Source: Curtobacterium sp. 9128
GTDB taxonomy: Bacteria; Actinomycetota; Actinomycetes; Actinomycetales; Microbacteriaceae
Assembly (NCBI RefSeq): GCF_900086645.1
Contig: NZ_LT576451.1
Location: 1,364,001 to 1,428,000 of the forward strand
Direction: 5' to 3'
Length of the DNA stretch: 64,000 bases
This document shows, in pieces, positions 1-7,304 of the stretch. The position numbers were made by a program, and so were the translations under genes. Every line of letters begins with the position of its first letter. Position 1 is the stretch's first letter. The notes under the pieces are model-generated. The model was given only the letters and a program-made list of their open reading frames with translations, did not search any database and was not told where the DNA came from.

Positions 1-82
1 GAACCCGATGCTGTCGGGTCGGGGAACGGTGGACGGCGGCGTCGCCGACACCGCCGAAGGGATCAGGAGGCTCATCGGATGA
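1..82 (+). CDS. 3' end of an unidentified protein
   Basis: An open frame enters from the left edge and stops with TGA at 80-82, giving 26 visible residues ending ADTAEGIRRLIG. Its stop overlaps the ATG of the next gene (ATGA), and nearly all third codon positions are G or C, as expected of a real gene here. This suggests it is the upstream member of the same glycan-use operon. Too little is visible to name a family. Confidence 0.45.
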   Translation, partial: NPMLSGRGTVDGGVADTAEGIRRLIG

Positions 83-1086
83 CCAGCGGACCAGCGGACC
101 ACCCGCCGATCGACTACCCGTCGATCGACTACCCGTCGATCGACTACCCGTCGATCGACTACCCGTTCGGGCCCTTCGTTCCCGCGGCCGAGAACCCCGT
201 GCTCCGGCCAGGACGGCAGCCGTGGGAGTCGACGAACGTCTACAACCCGGCGGCGATCGTCGTCGACGACCGGATCGCCCTGCTCTACCGGGCGCACGCC
301 GACGACATCGTGTCGTCGCTCGGGCTCGCCTGGAGCGACGACGGGTACACCTTCGAGACCGAACCCGACCCGGTGATGGTGCCGGAGCACGACTACGAGT
401 GGTACGGCTGCGAGGACCCCAGGGTCGTCCGGATCGACGGCACCTACTGGTGCACCTACACGGGGTGGGACCGGCACACTGCGCGGCTCTGCATCGCGGA
501 GTCCACCGATCTGCGCACCTGGACCAAGCACGGGCCGATCGTGCCCGGTGTCAACACGTTCGCCGGCGTCCGGGAGACCCCGGGGCCGGACTGGAGCAAG
601 GGCGGGGTGATCCTGCCGGAACCCGTCGACGGCCGGTACCTGATGTGGTTCGGCGAGGGGAACATCCACCTCGCCACCTCGACCGACCTGCTGCACTGGG
701 ACGTCGTCGCCGAACCCGTCCTCCGACCGGAGCCCGGCACCTTCATGGGCGACCTCGTCGAGACCGGTCCGCAGCCGGTGGTGACCCGGACCGGGCACGT
801 ACTGCTCATGCACAACAGCGCGATCGTCCGTGCCGTCGACGACGTCACGTACGCCTGCGGACAGGTGCTCGTCGACCCGCGGCGGCCCGAGCGGGTCGTC
901 GCGAAGGCGACCGAGCCGTGGCTCTCGCCGTCGAGCGAGGAGGAGCGCCACGGGCTCGTCGACGACGTCACGTTCGTCGAGGGGCTGGTGTTCCACCACG
1001 GCACCTGGTTCGCCTACTACGGCCAGAGCGACACGACCATCGGCGTGGCAACCTTCACGCCGACCGAACGAGAGGACCTCGCATGA
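79..1086 (+). CDS. GH130-like glycoside phosphorylase/hydrolase
   Basis: A 335-residue predicted cytoplasmic protein of the five-bladed-propeller glycosidase group, closest to GH130 (mannosyl-oligosaccharide phosphorylases and relatives). Seen: an early Asn-Pro-Ala in a YNPAAIV segment, CEDPRVV near residue 114, WSKGGVILPEP, MWFGEGNIHLATS and a late AYYGQSDTTIGVA strand. These are the repeated blade motifs of this clan. AGGAGG lies 8 bases before the ATG, and the start overlaps the upstream stop. The N-terminus contains an odd run of repeated IDYPS units. The downstream SGNH esterase overlaps by 4 bp, so the pair is probably co-translated, consistent with use of an acetylated beta-mannoside or similar glycan. 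GH43 is the main alternative. The substrate is inference. Confidence 0.75.
   Translation: MTSGPADHPPIDYPSIDYPSIDYPSIDYPFGPFVPAAENPVLRPGRQPWESTNVYNPAAIVVDDRIALLYRAHADDIVSSLGLAWSDDGYTFETEPDPVMVPEHDYEWYGCEDPRVVRIDGTYWCTYTGWDRHTARLCIAESTDLRTWTKHGPIVPGVNTFAGVRETPGPDWSKGGVILPEPVDGRYLMWFGEGNIHLATSTDLLHWDVVAEPVLRPEPGTFMGDLVETGPQPVVTRTGHVLLMHNSAIVRAVDDVTYACGQVLVDPRRPERVVAKATEPWLSPSSEEERHGLVDDVTFVEGLVFHHGTWFAYYGQSDTTIGVATFTPTEREDLA
108..167 (+). repeat. 15-bp in-frame tandem repeat, four copies
   Basis: Four head-to-tail copies of GATCGACTACCCGTC, the last differing at its final base, encode repeated IDYPS units near the start of the GH130-like protein. The period is a multiple of three, so copy-number changes would alter protein length without a frameshift. 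A shorter 9-base repetition (GACCAGCG) lies just upstream at 81-99. Confidence 0.9.
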
Positions 1087-1709
1087 CCATCACCCTCCGA
1101 CCCGGGGACACCGTGATGTTCACGGGCGACTCGATCACCGACTGCCAGCACCTCGAGATCGAGCAGCCGCTCGGGTGGGGGTACCCGCTCCGGGTCGCCG
1201 GCGAGTGGGGCTTCCGCCACCCGGACCGGCAGGTCGGCTGGCACAACTCCGGGATCTCCGGCAACAAGGTGATGGACCTCGAACCGCGGTGGGACCGCGA
1301 CGTCCTCGACACGCAGCCCGATCTGGTCTCACTGCTCATCGGCGCGAACGACGTCGGGTGGAAGGACTACGCCGAGGACGGCTACGAGATCCCCGCGGAG
1401 GACTTCCGTGCCGGCATCCACCGTCTGCTCACCCCGCTCGCCGAACGCGGGACGCAGCTGATCCTCATCGAGCCGTTCCTGCTCCCCGTGAACGACGCGC
1501 AGCGCGTGCAGCGCGAGGACCTGGACCCGAAGATCCAGGTCGTCCGGGAGCTCGCCAGGACGTTCGGTGCGCACCTGCTCGCCGCCGACGGGCTCTTCGC
1601 AGGCCTCGCGGCCACGACCGGACCGGAGTACTGGGCCGCCGACGGCGTCCACCCGACGCCGGCCGGCCACGCGGCGCTCGCCGACGCGTGGTTGCGGCTG
1701 GTGGACTGA
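1083..1709 (+). CDS. SGNH/GDSL-family esterase
   Basis: A 208-residue SGNH hydrolase. Block I is FTGDSITD with the nucleophile Ser at residue 17. Block III appears as LLIGANDVGW with the Gly-Ala-Asn-Asp signature. Block V is ADGVHPTPAGH, carrying the Asp and His of the triad. Family members are carbohydrate or lipid esterases. With no signal peptide this one is likely intracellular, removing acyl groups from imported oligosaccharides. The ATG overlaps the TGA of the GH130-like gene (ATGA), which supports translational coupling and a shared substrate. Rhamnogalacturonan or xylan acetylesterases are possible equivalents; the exact substrate cannot be told from sequence. Confidence 0.85.
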   Translation: MTITLRPGDTVMFTGDSITDCQHLEIEQPLGWGYPLRVAGEWGFRHPDRQVGWHNSGISGNKVMDLEPRWDRDVLDTQPDLVSLLIGANDVGWKDYAEDGYEIPAEDFRAGIHRLLTPLAERGTQLILIEPFLLPVNDAQRVQREDLDPKIQVVRELARTFGAHLLAADGLFAGLAATTGPEYWAADGVHPTPAGHAALADAWLRLVD

Positions 1710-1722
1710 CCCGGCCATCCGG

Positions 1723-1766
1723 CGGACGGGAGGCACGGTGCGGGCCCGCCACGAGCCTCCCGTCCG
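1723..1766. terminator. GC-rich palindrome between convergent genes (family 1)
   Basis: Arms CGGACGGGAGGC (1723-1734) and GCCTCCCGTCCG (1755-1766) form a 12-bp perfect stem between the SGNH esterase and the convergent LacI gene. There is no T-run, as is usual in high-GC actinobacteria. It probably terminates both transcripts. The same arm sequence recurs at seven other gene ends in the window. Confidence 0.7.
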
Positions 1767-1790
1767 GCTCACCCGGCTCAGGACGCCGGA

Positions 1791-2819
1791 TCAGGCGCGC
1801 TCGCGCACCACGAGCCGCGCCGGCACCACGGCCCGCTGCGCGGGCCGTCCACGGTCCGCCAGCCGATCGAACAGGAGCTCCGCGCCGACCCTGCCCACCT
1901 CGTACGGGTCGCTGTCGATGACGCTCACCCCGAACTTCGGCGCGAGCGGGAAGTCGTCGAAGCTGAGCACGTCGACCGGACGCTCGGCGTACCCGGTCGA
2001 GAGCAGCAGGCCGGTGCACAGGCGGTTGTTGTCCGTGAAGACCGCGGTCGGCGGGTCGGTGGCGACGAGCATCGACTCCGCGGCGGCCGTCGCGTCCGCG
2101 TCGGTGACGAGGCCGTCCCGGACGATGTCCATGTCGAGCGGCAGACCGGCCTCGGCGAGGGCGGCACGGTAGCCGTTCCACCGTTCGAGTGCGCCGCTGC
2201 CCGCTCGTGGGTGCCCGAGGAACCCGATGCGCCGGTGGCCGCGGGCGACGAGCATCGCGATGCCCTCGCGCGTGGACTGCTCGTTCGTCGTGGTGACGGC
2301 GTCGAGCAGCCCGTCGAGGCCGGGCGGCGGCGAGTCGACGAAGACGATCGCGGCACCGAACGAGGCCTCCTCCGCCAGGTAGGCCAGGTCGTCCCCGATC
2401 GGCGCGACGATGAGGCCGGCGACCCGGTGCGCGAAGAACTGCCGGATCACCCGGTGCTCCAGGTCGGCGTCGTTCTGCGCGTCGCCGGAGAGCACGAGGT
2501 GCTGGTGCCGGGTCGCCACGGAGTGGATGCCGCGGAGCATGGGCGCGAAGAACGGGTTCGTGACGTCCCCGAGCGTGACGCCGACCGTGGCCATCGACTG
2601 GTTCTTGCGGCGGAGCCCAGCGGCGATGTCGTTGAGCTGGAAGCCGAGTCGGTCGGCCTCGGCGAGGATGCGGGCGCGGGTCTCCTCCCGGACCGGCCCG
2701 TCGCCCCGGATCGCTCGGGAGACGGTCTTGATGCTCACGCCGGTGGCCTCGGCGATGTCCTGCAGCCGGGGTCGGCGACGCGGTCCGCCGACGCTCGCAG
2801 GGGTCTGCTCGGTGGGCAT
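1791..2819 (-). CDS. LacI-family transcriptional regulator
   Basis: A 342-residue LacI/GalR repressor. The N-terminal helix-turn-helix and hinge read RLQDIAEATGVSIKTVSRAIRG followed by the usual ILAEADRLGFQ. The C-terminal two-thirds is a periplasmic-binding-protein-like sensor with the family's IGFLGHPRAGS and VDVLSFDDFP segments. It is convergent with the GH130/SGNH pair and divergent from the SDR gene. A LacI-type pseudo-palindrome lies 14 bases before its start codon, suggesting autoregulation. Its effector is probably the sugar handled by the operon entering from the left edge (inference). Confidence 0.93.
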   Translation of the reverse strand: MPTEQTPASVGGPRRRPRLQDIAEATGVSIKTVSRAIRGDGPVREETRARILAEADRLGFQLNDIAAGLRRKNQSMATVGVTLGDVTNPFFAPMLRGIHSVATRHQHLVLSGDAQNDADLEHRVIRQFFAHRVAGLIVAPIGDDLAYLAEEASFGAAIVFVDSPPPGLDGLLDAVTTTNEQSTREGIAMLVARGHRRIGFLGHPRAGSGALERWNGYRAALAEAGLPLDMDIVRDGLVTDADATAAAESMLVATDPPTAVFTDNNRLCTGLLLSTGYAERPVDVLSFDDFPLAPKFGVSVIDSDPYEVGRVGAELLFDRLADRGRPAQRAVVPARLVVRERA

Positions 2820-2832
2820 GCCCCGATCGTAG

Positions 2833-2846
2833 TGGCAACGATGTCA
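2833..2846. promoter_or_regulatory. Putative LacI-type operator
   Basis: TGGCAACGATGTCA is an imperfect palindrome centred on CG (10 of 14 positions symmetric), matching the general form of LacI-family operators. It lies immediately upstream of the LacI start at 2819, so autoregulation is the simplest reading. Confidence 0.5.
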
Positions 2847-2916
2847 CCCGCTGCTGCGCCGGCGGGTGCACGGAACGTTCAGGAACTGCACGGCCGCACC
2901 ACTGCCGAACCCCTCG

Positions 2917-2931
2917 TTCAACAGTGTTGAA
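2917..2931. promoter_or_regulatory. Palindromic operator candidate before the SDR gene
   Basis: TTCAACAGTGTTGAA is a near-perfect 15-bp palindrome in the 186-bp divergent spacer between LacI and the SDR gene, 75 bases before the SDR start. It differs in sequence from the LacI-type site at 2833, so a second regulator, possibly the TetR at 4072-4617, could bind here. That assignment is inference. Confidence 0.45.
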
Positions 2932-3005
2932 TGCGAGTGCCACCCAGCAACGACGCTCGTCGACCGGCACGGCCGGACCCGTGGTGGTGACGAAGGGAAA
3001 CGCAC

Positions 3006-4031
3006 ATGTCCGCACCGCTCACCGGCTCCTCCACCGTCGGCACGTGGCTCGACGACCCCACCGGGGGAGCCCTGCTCCGTGACCTGCTCGCCCCGGCCGG
3101 CCTCGACCCGGAGGCACTGATGCCCGCCCGTGGCATGGCGTTGCAGCAGCTCGTCGTGATGTCCGGCGGGCAGCTGCCCCAGTCGGCCGTCGACGACCTC
3201 GTCCGGGCTGCCAACGGTGGCGAGATCCCCGAATCCACCGAGGACACGGGTTGGACCGAGCAGGTCACCGCAGGCCGGTTCGCGGGCAAGACCGTCGTCG
3301 TCACCGGCGCCGCGTCCGGGATCGGGCGGGCGACCGCGTCGCGGATCGTCCGTGAAGGCGGTCGGGTCGTCGCCGTCGACGTCTCCGCCGAGCGGCTCGC
3401 CGACTTCGCAGCCGGCTTCGGCGGCGGTGCGTCGGCCGCCGGCGGCGAGGTCGTCACCGTCACCGGGGACATCACGAAGCAGGATGACATCGATGCGATC
3501 GTCGCCGCCGCCGGTGACCGCATCGACGCCCTCGCCAACGTCGCCGGCATCAACGACGACTTCTCGCCCCTCCACGAGACCTCCGACGCCACGTGGGACC
3601 GGGTCATCGGCATCAACCTCACCGGCGGGTTCAAGCTCTCGCGGGCGGTCCTGCCCGTGATGCTCGCCGCCGGGAAGGGTGCGATCGTGAACGTCGCCTC
3701 CGAGGCCGGCCTCCGCGGGAACGCGTCCGGCAACGCCTACACGGTGTCGAAGCACGGCGTGATCGGGCTGACCAGGAGTGCCGCGTTCATGTACGCGCAA
3801 CAGGGCATCCGGGTGAACGCGGTCGCCCCCGGTGGTGTCGCCACCGGCATCCCGATGCCCGCGCACGTCTCCGAGGTCGGCGCAGCCCGCCTCGGCCCGT
3901 TCCAGGCGGCGATCCCGTCCCTCGCCACGGCGGAGCAGCTGGCCGCGTCGATCACGTTCCTGCTCAGCGACGATGCCGTGAACATCAACGGCGCGGTCCT
4001 GGCCTCCGATGGCGGCTGGTCCGTGCAGTAG
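3006..4031 (+). CDS. SDR oxidoreductase with an N-terminal extra domain
   Basis: A 341-residue protein. Residues from about 93 on form a classical short-chain dehydrogenase/reductase: nucleotide-binding TGAASGIGRA, a NVAGI segment, the active-site YTVSKHG (Tyr and Lys), and a C-terminal SDGGWSVQ typical of fabG-like enzymes. Residues about 1-88 are an extra helical segment (TVGTWLDDPTGGALLRDLL, then MALQQLVVMSGGQLPQSAVD). It looks like the tail found after the Fn3-like domain in some actinobacterial GH3 beta-glucosidases; that resemblance is from memory. GAAGGGAA precedes the ATG. The substrate is unknown; a sugar or sugar-derived alcohol is likely given the tail and the divergent LacI gene. 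Confidence 0.85.
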   Translation: MSAPLTGSSTVGTWLDDPTGGALLRDLLAPAGLDPEALMPARGMALQQLVVMSGGQLPQSAVDDLVRAANGGEIPESTEDTGWTEQVTAGRFAGKTVVVTGAASGIGRATASRIVREGGRVVAVDVSAERLADFAAGFGGGASAAGGEVVTVTGDITKQDDIDAIVAAAGDRIDALANVAGINDDFSPLHETSDATWDRVIGINLTGGFKLSRAVLPVMLAAGKGAIVNVASEAGLRGNASGNAYTVSKHGVIGLTRSAAFMYAQQGIRVNAVAPGGVATGIPMPAHVSEVGAARLGPFQAAIPSLATAEQLAASITFLLSDDAVNINGAVLASDGGWSVQ

Positions 4032-4071
4032 CCCGGTCGGGACGCACGAGGGGGCGATCAGCTGAGGTCGA

Positions 4072-4617
4072 TCAGCTGGGGTCGATCAGTTCCTGCAGGA
4101 GCCGGCCGTACTTCGCGACGACCTGGTCGTGGTCGGCGGCGAGCAGCGTCTCGTCGCCGACCACCCAGAGCGCGTAGAGCAGCCCGCCGACGAGTCCGGC
4201 GGCGAGCGACGCACGGAGGTCGGCGTCGGCTCCGGTCAGCCGGGCACGGAGCGGGCGGACGAAGGCGAGCTCGTGCTGTCGTCGGAGTTCCTCGTTGATG
4301 CTGTCCGAGTCCGCCGCGCGCAGCATCGCGAGGAAGGTCGAGCGCACCTGCGGCCCAGCGTCGAGCACGAACCGGATGAACCGTTCGCCGAGCGAGTCGA
4401 GTGGGCCGTCCGAGATCGGGTGCTGCGGCCCGACGGACTCCAGGACGGCCAGGAACAGGCCGTCCTTCGAGCCGAAGTGGTGGATCACGAGTGCCGCGTC
4501 GGCGTCGGCCGCGCGGCCGATGTCGCGGAGCGACGTCCCCGCGTAGCCCCGGTCGACGAAGAGCGTCGAGGCCGCGGCCAGGATGGCCGCCCGCTTGGTG
4601 GTCCGCGCATCCGTCAC
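4072..4617 (-). CDS. TetR-family transcriptional regulator
   Basis: A 181-residue regulator starting at GTG (4615-4617). The N-terminal DNA-binding helices read KRAAILAAASTLFVDRGYAG, then TSLRDIGRAADADAALVIHHFGSKDGLF, a standard TetR HTH. The C-terminal region is a helical ligand-binding domain without a recognisable ligand signature. It is convergent with the SDR gene, leaving only about 40 bases between their stop codons. Upstream codons in the same frame continue far beyond the GTG but lose TetR similarity, which is why this start was chosen. Targets are unknown; the neighbouring SDR gene is a reasonable guess. Confidence 0.88.
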   Translation of the reverse strand: MTDARTTKRAAILAAASTLFVDRGYAGTSLRDIGRAADADAALVIHHFGSKDGLFLAVLESVGPQHPISDGPLDSLGERFIRFVLDAGPQVRSTFLAMLRAADSDSINEELRRQHELAFVRPLRARLTGADADLRASLAAGLVGGLLYALWVVGDETLLAADHDQVVAKYGRLLQELIDPS

Positions 4618-4642
4618 GTCGCGAGCATAGCCAGCCACGTCG

Positions 4643-4686
4643 CGGACGGGAGGCTCGGTGCGGGCCGGCACCGTGCCTCCCGTCCG
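4643..4686. terminator. GC-rich palindrome (family 1)
   Basis: Arms of 19 bases at 4643-4661 and 4668-4686 pair with a single mismatch around a 6-base loop. It lies between the minus-strand membrane-protein gene and the TetR gene downstream of it, where it would terminate the former's transcript. Same family as 1723-1766. Confidence 0.7.
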
Positions 4687-4694
4687 GCGCGTGC

Positions 4695-5357
4695 TCACGT
4701 TCCCCGCTGCTGGTCGCGTTCCTGCTCGCGCTCTGCGATGCGCTCGGCCGCGCGCTCGAGGCGACGGGCTTCGGTCCGGCGGTCCTCGCGACGGACCCAG
4801 CGGATCGCCGCCGTCAGGAGCGGGACGAACACCGCCGTCCCGACGACGAGGACGATCGTCCACGTCCGGGCGTCGTCGACGAGCGCGTTGCGGATCCGGT
4901 CGCTGCGGACGCGGGGCTCGTCGGGGTGCGCCGGGTCGATCATCAGCTGGACGCGCTGCCCGACCCGGTAGACGCCGGCCTGGTCCGCGGAGTCGTCGTC
5001 CAGCCGCGTCGACACGGTCGCGCCGCCGATGCGGGTGCGGACGGTCGGCGTGTACTCGGTCCAGTCCGGGTCGCCGACGTGCCGCGTCTCGCGGATGTCG
5101 GTGACCAGGCCGGAGGCGGTGCGGCCCTCGTTGCGCAGCTGCGTGTCGTGGTGCAGCGCGACGTACTTGCCGGGGGTCGCGAACAGTCCGCAGAGGACCA
5201 TCAGTCCGCTCGCGAGGATGAGTAGCCCGGCCAGCAGGAACCAGGCGACGAGCGCGAGGCCCCTGCGGTCGTCCCGAGGCATCGTCCTGAGCCACGTCCA
5301 GGCGTGGCGGGTGCGGTCGAACGGCCGTCGCCTGGCGCGTGGCCCCACGTGCGTCAT
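4695..5357 (-). CDS. DUF3592-like membrane protein
   Basis: A 220-residue protein with one hydrophobic segment near residues 33-60 (LALVAWFLLAGLLILASGLM) and a second near 165-185 (WTIVLVVGTAVFVPLLTAAI). Between them is an extracytoplasmic domain with LVTDIRETRHV, TPTVRTRIGG, then VGQRVQLMIDPAHPDEPRV. The ordered VxD..., Y/TPxV and GxxVxxxxDPxxP pattern resembles DUF3592 proteins, whose function is unknown. The charged C-terminus is rich in Arg and Glu. The chosen ATG has GGGGGAA upstream. It is divergent from another small membrane protein at 5406. Confidence 0.6.
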   Translation of the reverse strand: MTHVGPRARRRPFDRTRHAWTWLRTMPRDDRRGLALVAWFLLAGLLILASGLMVLCGLFATPGKYVALHHDTQLRNEGRTASGLVTDIRETRHVGDPDWTEYTPTVRTRIGGATVSTRLDDDSADQAGVYRVGQRVQLMIDPAHPDEPRVRSDRIRNALVDDARTWTIVLVVGTAVFVPLLTAAIRWVRREDRRTEARRLERAAERIAEREQERDQQRGT

Positions 5358-5405
5358 CGGTGTTCCCCCACTCTGCGAGGATATCGGTGACCACGAGGGG
5401 GGACG

Positions 5406-5858
5406 GTGGCCGGACGACACGGGTACTCGAAGACGGGGCTGGAGAACCGCCGACGGGAGTGGGCGCGTCAGCACCCGCGTCGTGCGTGGGTGCGGTGGTG
5501 GCTCACGCTCCTGCTGGTCTTCGTGCCGCTGCTGTCCGTGCCGGTCTTCATCTTCGGTCTGCCGGTCTACGACCGCACCCACCCGGTCACGCTGGACTGC
5601 GCGGTCGACGCGGTGGCGGTCGGCATCACGACCGGCCGGTACTCGCACTCGCCGTTCGTGCGGTTCTCCTCGCCGGACTGCGGCGAGCTCACCCTGTTCC
5701 GCGGGGTCACACGGGAGAACCAGGACGACATCGCGGCCGAGGTCGAGCGGGGCGACCGCTACCGGGTCACGGTGGGTGGCGGGTCGTACCAGCTGCGCTC
5801 GTTCATCCGCGTGCTGAAGCTCCGGCCGGAGATCGTGCGGTACGAGCGGATCGGCTGA
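5406..5858 (+). CDS. Small single-pass membrane protein, function unknown
   Basis: A 150-residue protein starting at GTG right after a GAGGGGGGAC purine run. It has a basic N-terminus (about residues 1-30), one transmembrane helix at about 31-52 (WLTLLLVFVPLLSVPVFIFG) and an approximately 100-residue exposed domain. That domain has two Cys residues (LDCAVD and SPDCGE) that could form a disulfide outside the membrane. It is divergent from the DUF3592-like protein, 48 bases apart. I do not recognise a named family. Confidence 0.7.
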   Translation: MAGRHGYSKTGLENRRREWARQHPRRAWVRWWLTLLLVFVPLLSVPVFIFGLPVYDRTHPVTLDCAVDAVAVGITTGRYSHSPFVRFSSPDCGELTLFRGVTRENQDDIAAEVERGDRYRVTVGGGSYQLRSFIRVLKLRPEIVRYERIG

Positions 5859-5876
5859 GGCTGCGTTCGCCCGGCG

Positions 5877-6374
5877 TCACCAGCCGAGGGTGCCCGGTTC
5901 GCCCTTGAACGGCCCGACGACCCTGGACGTGATCCAGCCGCCGTAGAAGTCGCCGGCCTGCGCCTGCACCCGTTCGCCGGCGACCTCGCAGGAGTCCATC
6001 TCGGCCGGGTAGATCGCGACTCGGTCGAGGAGCTCGCCGAAGCCCGGCTCGGGGGTCGGGTAGGTCCAGCCGGCGCGGGGCACGGTCGTGTCCCCGCCGT
6101 GCACGTCGAAGTAAGCCGCCCGACCCTTGAACTCGCACATGCTCGAGCCGGTCGTCCGGGTCAGTGCGCCGGGGGCGAAGTCCGACGCGGGCAGGTAGTA
6201 GACCGGCGGGTGGCTCGTCTCGAGCACCCGCACGGCGGACGTCGTGTCGGCGATGACCTCGCCGCCGAGTCGTACGACGACCCGGTCGGAGGTCGGCTCG
6301 ACGCGGGGTGGTCGCGGGTAGTCCCAGACGGACTCCTGGCCGGGGCCCGGGGTGATCGGCGCGGGGTGTCTCAT
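5877..6374 (-). CDS. DUF427 domain protein
   Basis: A 165-residue protein matching the DUF427 pattern: an N-terminal ESVWDYPRPPRVEP segment, VRVLETSHPPVYYLPASD, a central CEFKGRAAYFDV motif, and a C-terminal VAIYPAEMDSCEVAGERV. Members are small cytoplasmic beta-rich proteins widespread in actinobacteria and without an established reaction. It is 9 bases downstream of the alpha/beta hydrolase gene and probably the last gene of the three-gene minus-strand run 5877-8689. A link to the oxidase or hydrolase is only contextual. Confidence 0.85.
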   Translation of the reverse strand: MRHPAPITPGPGQESVWDYPRPPRVEPTSDRVVVRLGGEVIADTTSAVRVLETSHPPVYYLPASDFAPGALTRTTGSSMCEFKGRAAYFDVHGGDTTVPRAGWTYPTPEPGFGELLDRVAIYPAEMDSCEVAGERVQAQAGDFYGGWITSRVVGPFKGEPGTLGW

Positions 6375-6383
6375 GCGGCCGGT

Positions 6384-7304
6384 CTACTCGCCGTCCGCTG
6401 TGTTCCTGGTCCCGTTCCCGTTCGCGGGCCTGGTCCCGTTCCCGTTCGCGGGCCTGGTCTCGTTCCCGTTCGCGGGCCCGGTCGCGGGCCCGTCCGCCAG
6501 GAACGCGAGCAGCGCCTCGTTGAAGGCGTCCGGCTGGTCGAGGTTCGTGGCGTGGCCGGCGTCCTCGATGACGACGACGTGGCCGTTCGGGTTCGTCCCG
6601 ACGGCAGCCTCGGCGTGGGAGCACGGCCAGAGCTGGCTGTCCCGCCCGGCGACCATCGTGAACGGGACGTCGAGCCGCTCGATCACGTCCCGCCAGTCCT
6701 GCTGCCCGTGGTCACGGAGCAGCCGGGTGGTCTCGGGTGCGTTCGGCATCCGGAAGTCAGGCATCCCGCCGATCCGCTCGACGAGCCGCATCATGCCGGC
6801 CCCGCCCGCGTCGACCCGGGCGCCGCGGCCGGTGTCCGGGATGCCGTCGTCGAAGAAGGTCCCGCTGTTCTCCGGCGTCATCCCGTAGAAGCCGTGCGGC
6901 CAGTCGTCGGTGTTGACGAGCTTCGGCGTCTGGTCGATCGTCAGGACGCCGGCGATCCGGTCGGTGCCGAACAGGTCGACCGTCGCCCAGATGGTCGACG
7001 CGCCCATCGACTGGCCGACGAGCACCGCGTCGTGCAGGTCGAGCGCGACGAGGAGTTCGTGCAGGTCGGCACCGTGCCGGGCGACCCGCTGCCCCCAGAG
7101 CGTGTCCTGACTGGCACCGTGCGAGCGGCGGTCGAGCGCGATCACGCGGTGACCGGCCGCGACGAGGGCGTCCGCTTGCAACGCCCACCCGGTCGCGGGC
7201 ATGGCGTACCCGGCGACGAGGACGACGGTCCGGCCGTCCGTACCGGCGCCGGAGTCCGTGCACGCCAGGGTCGCGCCGTCGGTCGTGGTGAACGTCTCGG
7301 GCAT
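6384..7304 (-). CDS. Alpha/beta hydrolase
   Basis: A 306-residue alpha/beta-hydrolase fold enzyme. The nucleophile elbow is GQSMG (Ser99). The oxyanion region follows VVLVAGYAMPATGW, the acid is likely in AGRDSQLWP, and the histidine is in DAGHATNLDQP. This arrangement matches cofactor-free haloperoxidase/esterase-like members. Its ATG shares one base with the stop of the upstream FAD-linked oxidase (TGATG), a strong sign of translational coupling. The last ~30 residues are a low-complexity tail of repeated PANGNGTR units beyond the normal fold, encoded by a 24-bp tandem repeat. The substrate is not predictable. Confidence 0.85.
   Translation of the reverse strand: MPETFTTTDGATLACTDSGAGTDGRTVVLVAGYAMPATGWALQADALVAAGHRVIALDRRSHGASQDTLWGQRVARHGADLHELLVALDLHDAVLVGQSMGASTIWATVDLFGTDRIAGVLTIDQTPKLVNTDDWPHGFYGMTPENSGTFFDDGIPDTGRGARVDAGGAGMMRLVERIGGMPDFRMPNAPETTRLLRDHGQQDWRDVIERLDVPFTMVAGRDSQLWPCSHAEAAVGTNPNGHVVVIEDAGHATNLDQPDAFNEALLAFLADGPATGPANGNETRPANGNGTRPANGNGTRNTADGE
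6414..6485. repeat. 24-bp tandem repeat, three copies
   Basis: Three copies with period 24 (6414-6437, 6438-6461, 6462-6485), the third slightly diverged, encode the Asn/Gly/Thr/Arg-rich C-terminal tail of the alpha/beta hydrolase. The period preserves the reading frame. It lies beyond the catalytic His, so it is unlikely to affect catalysis. Confidence 0.9.
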
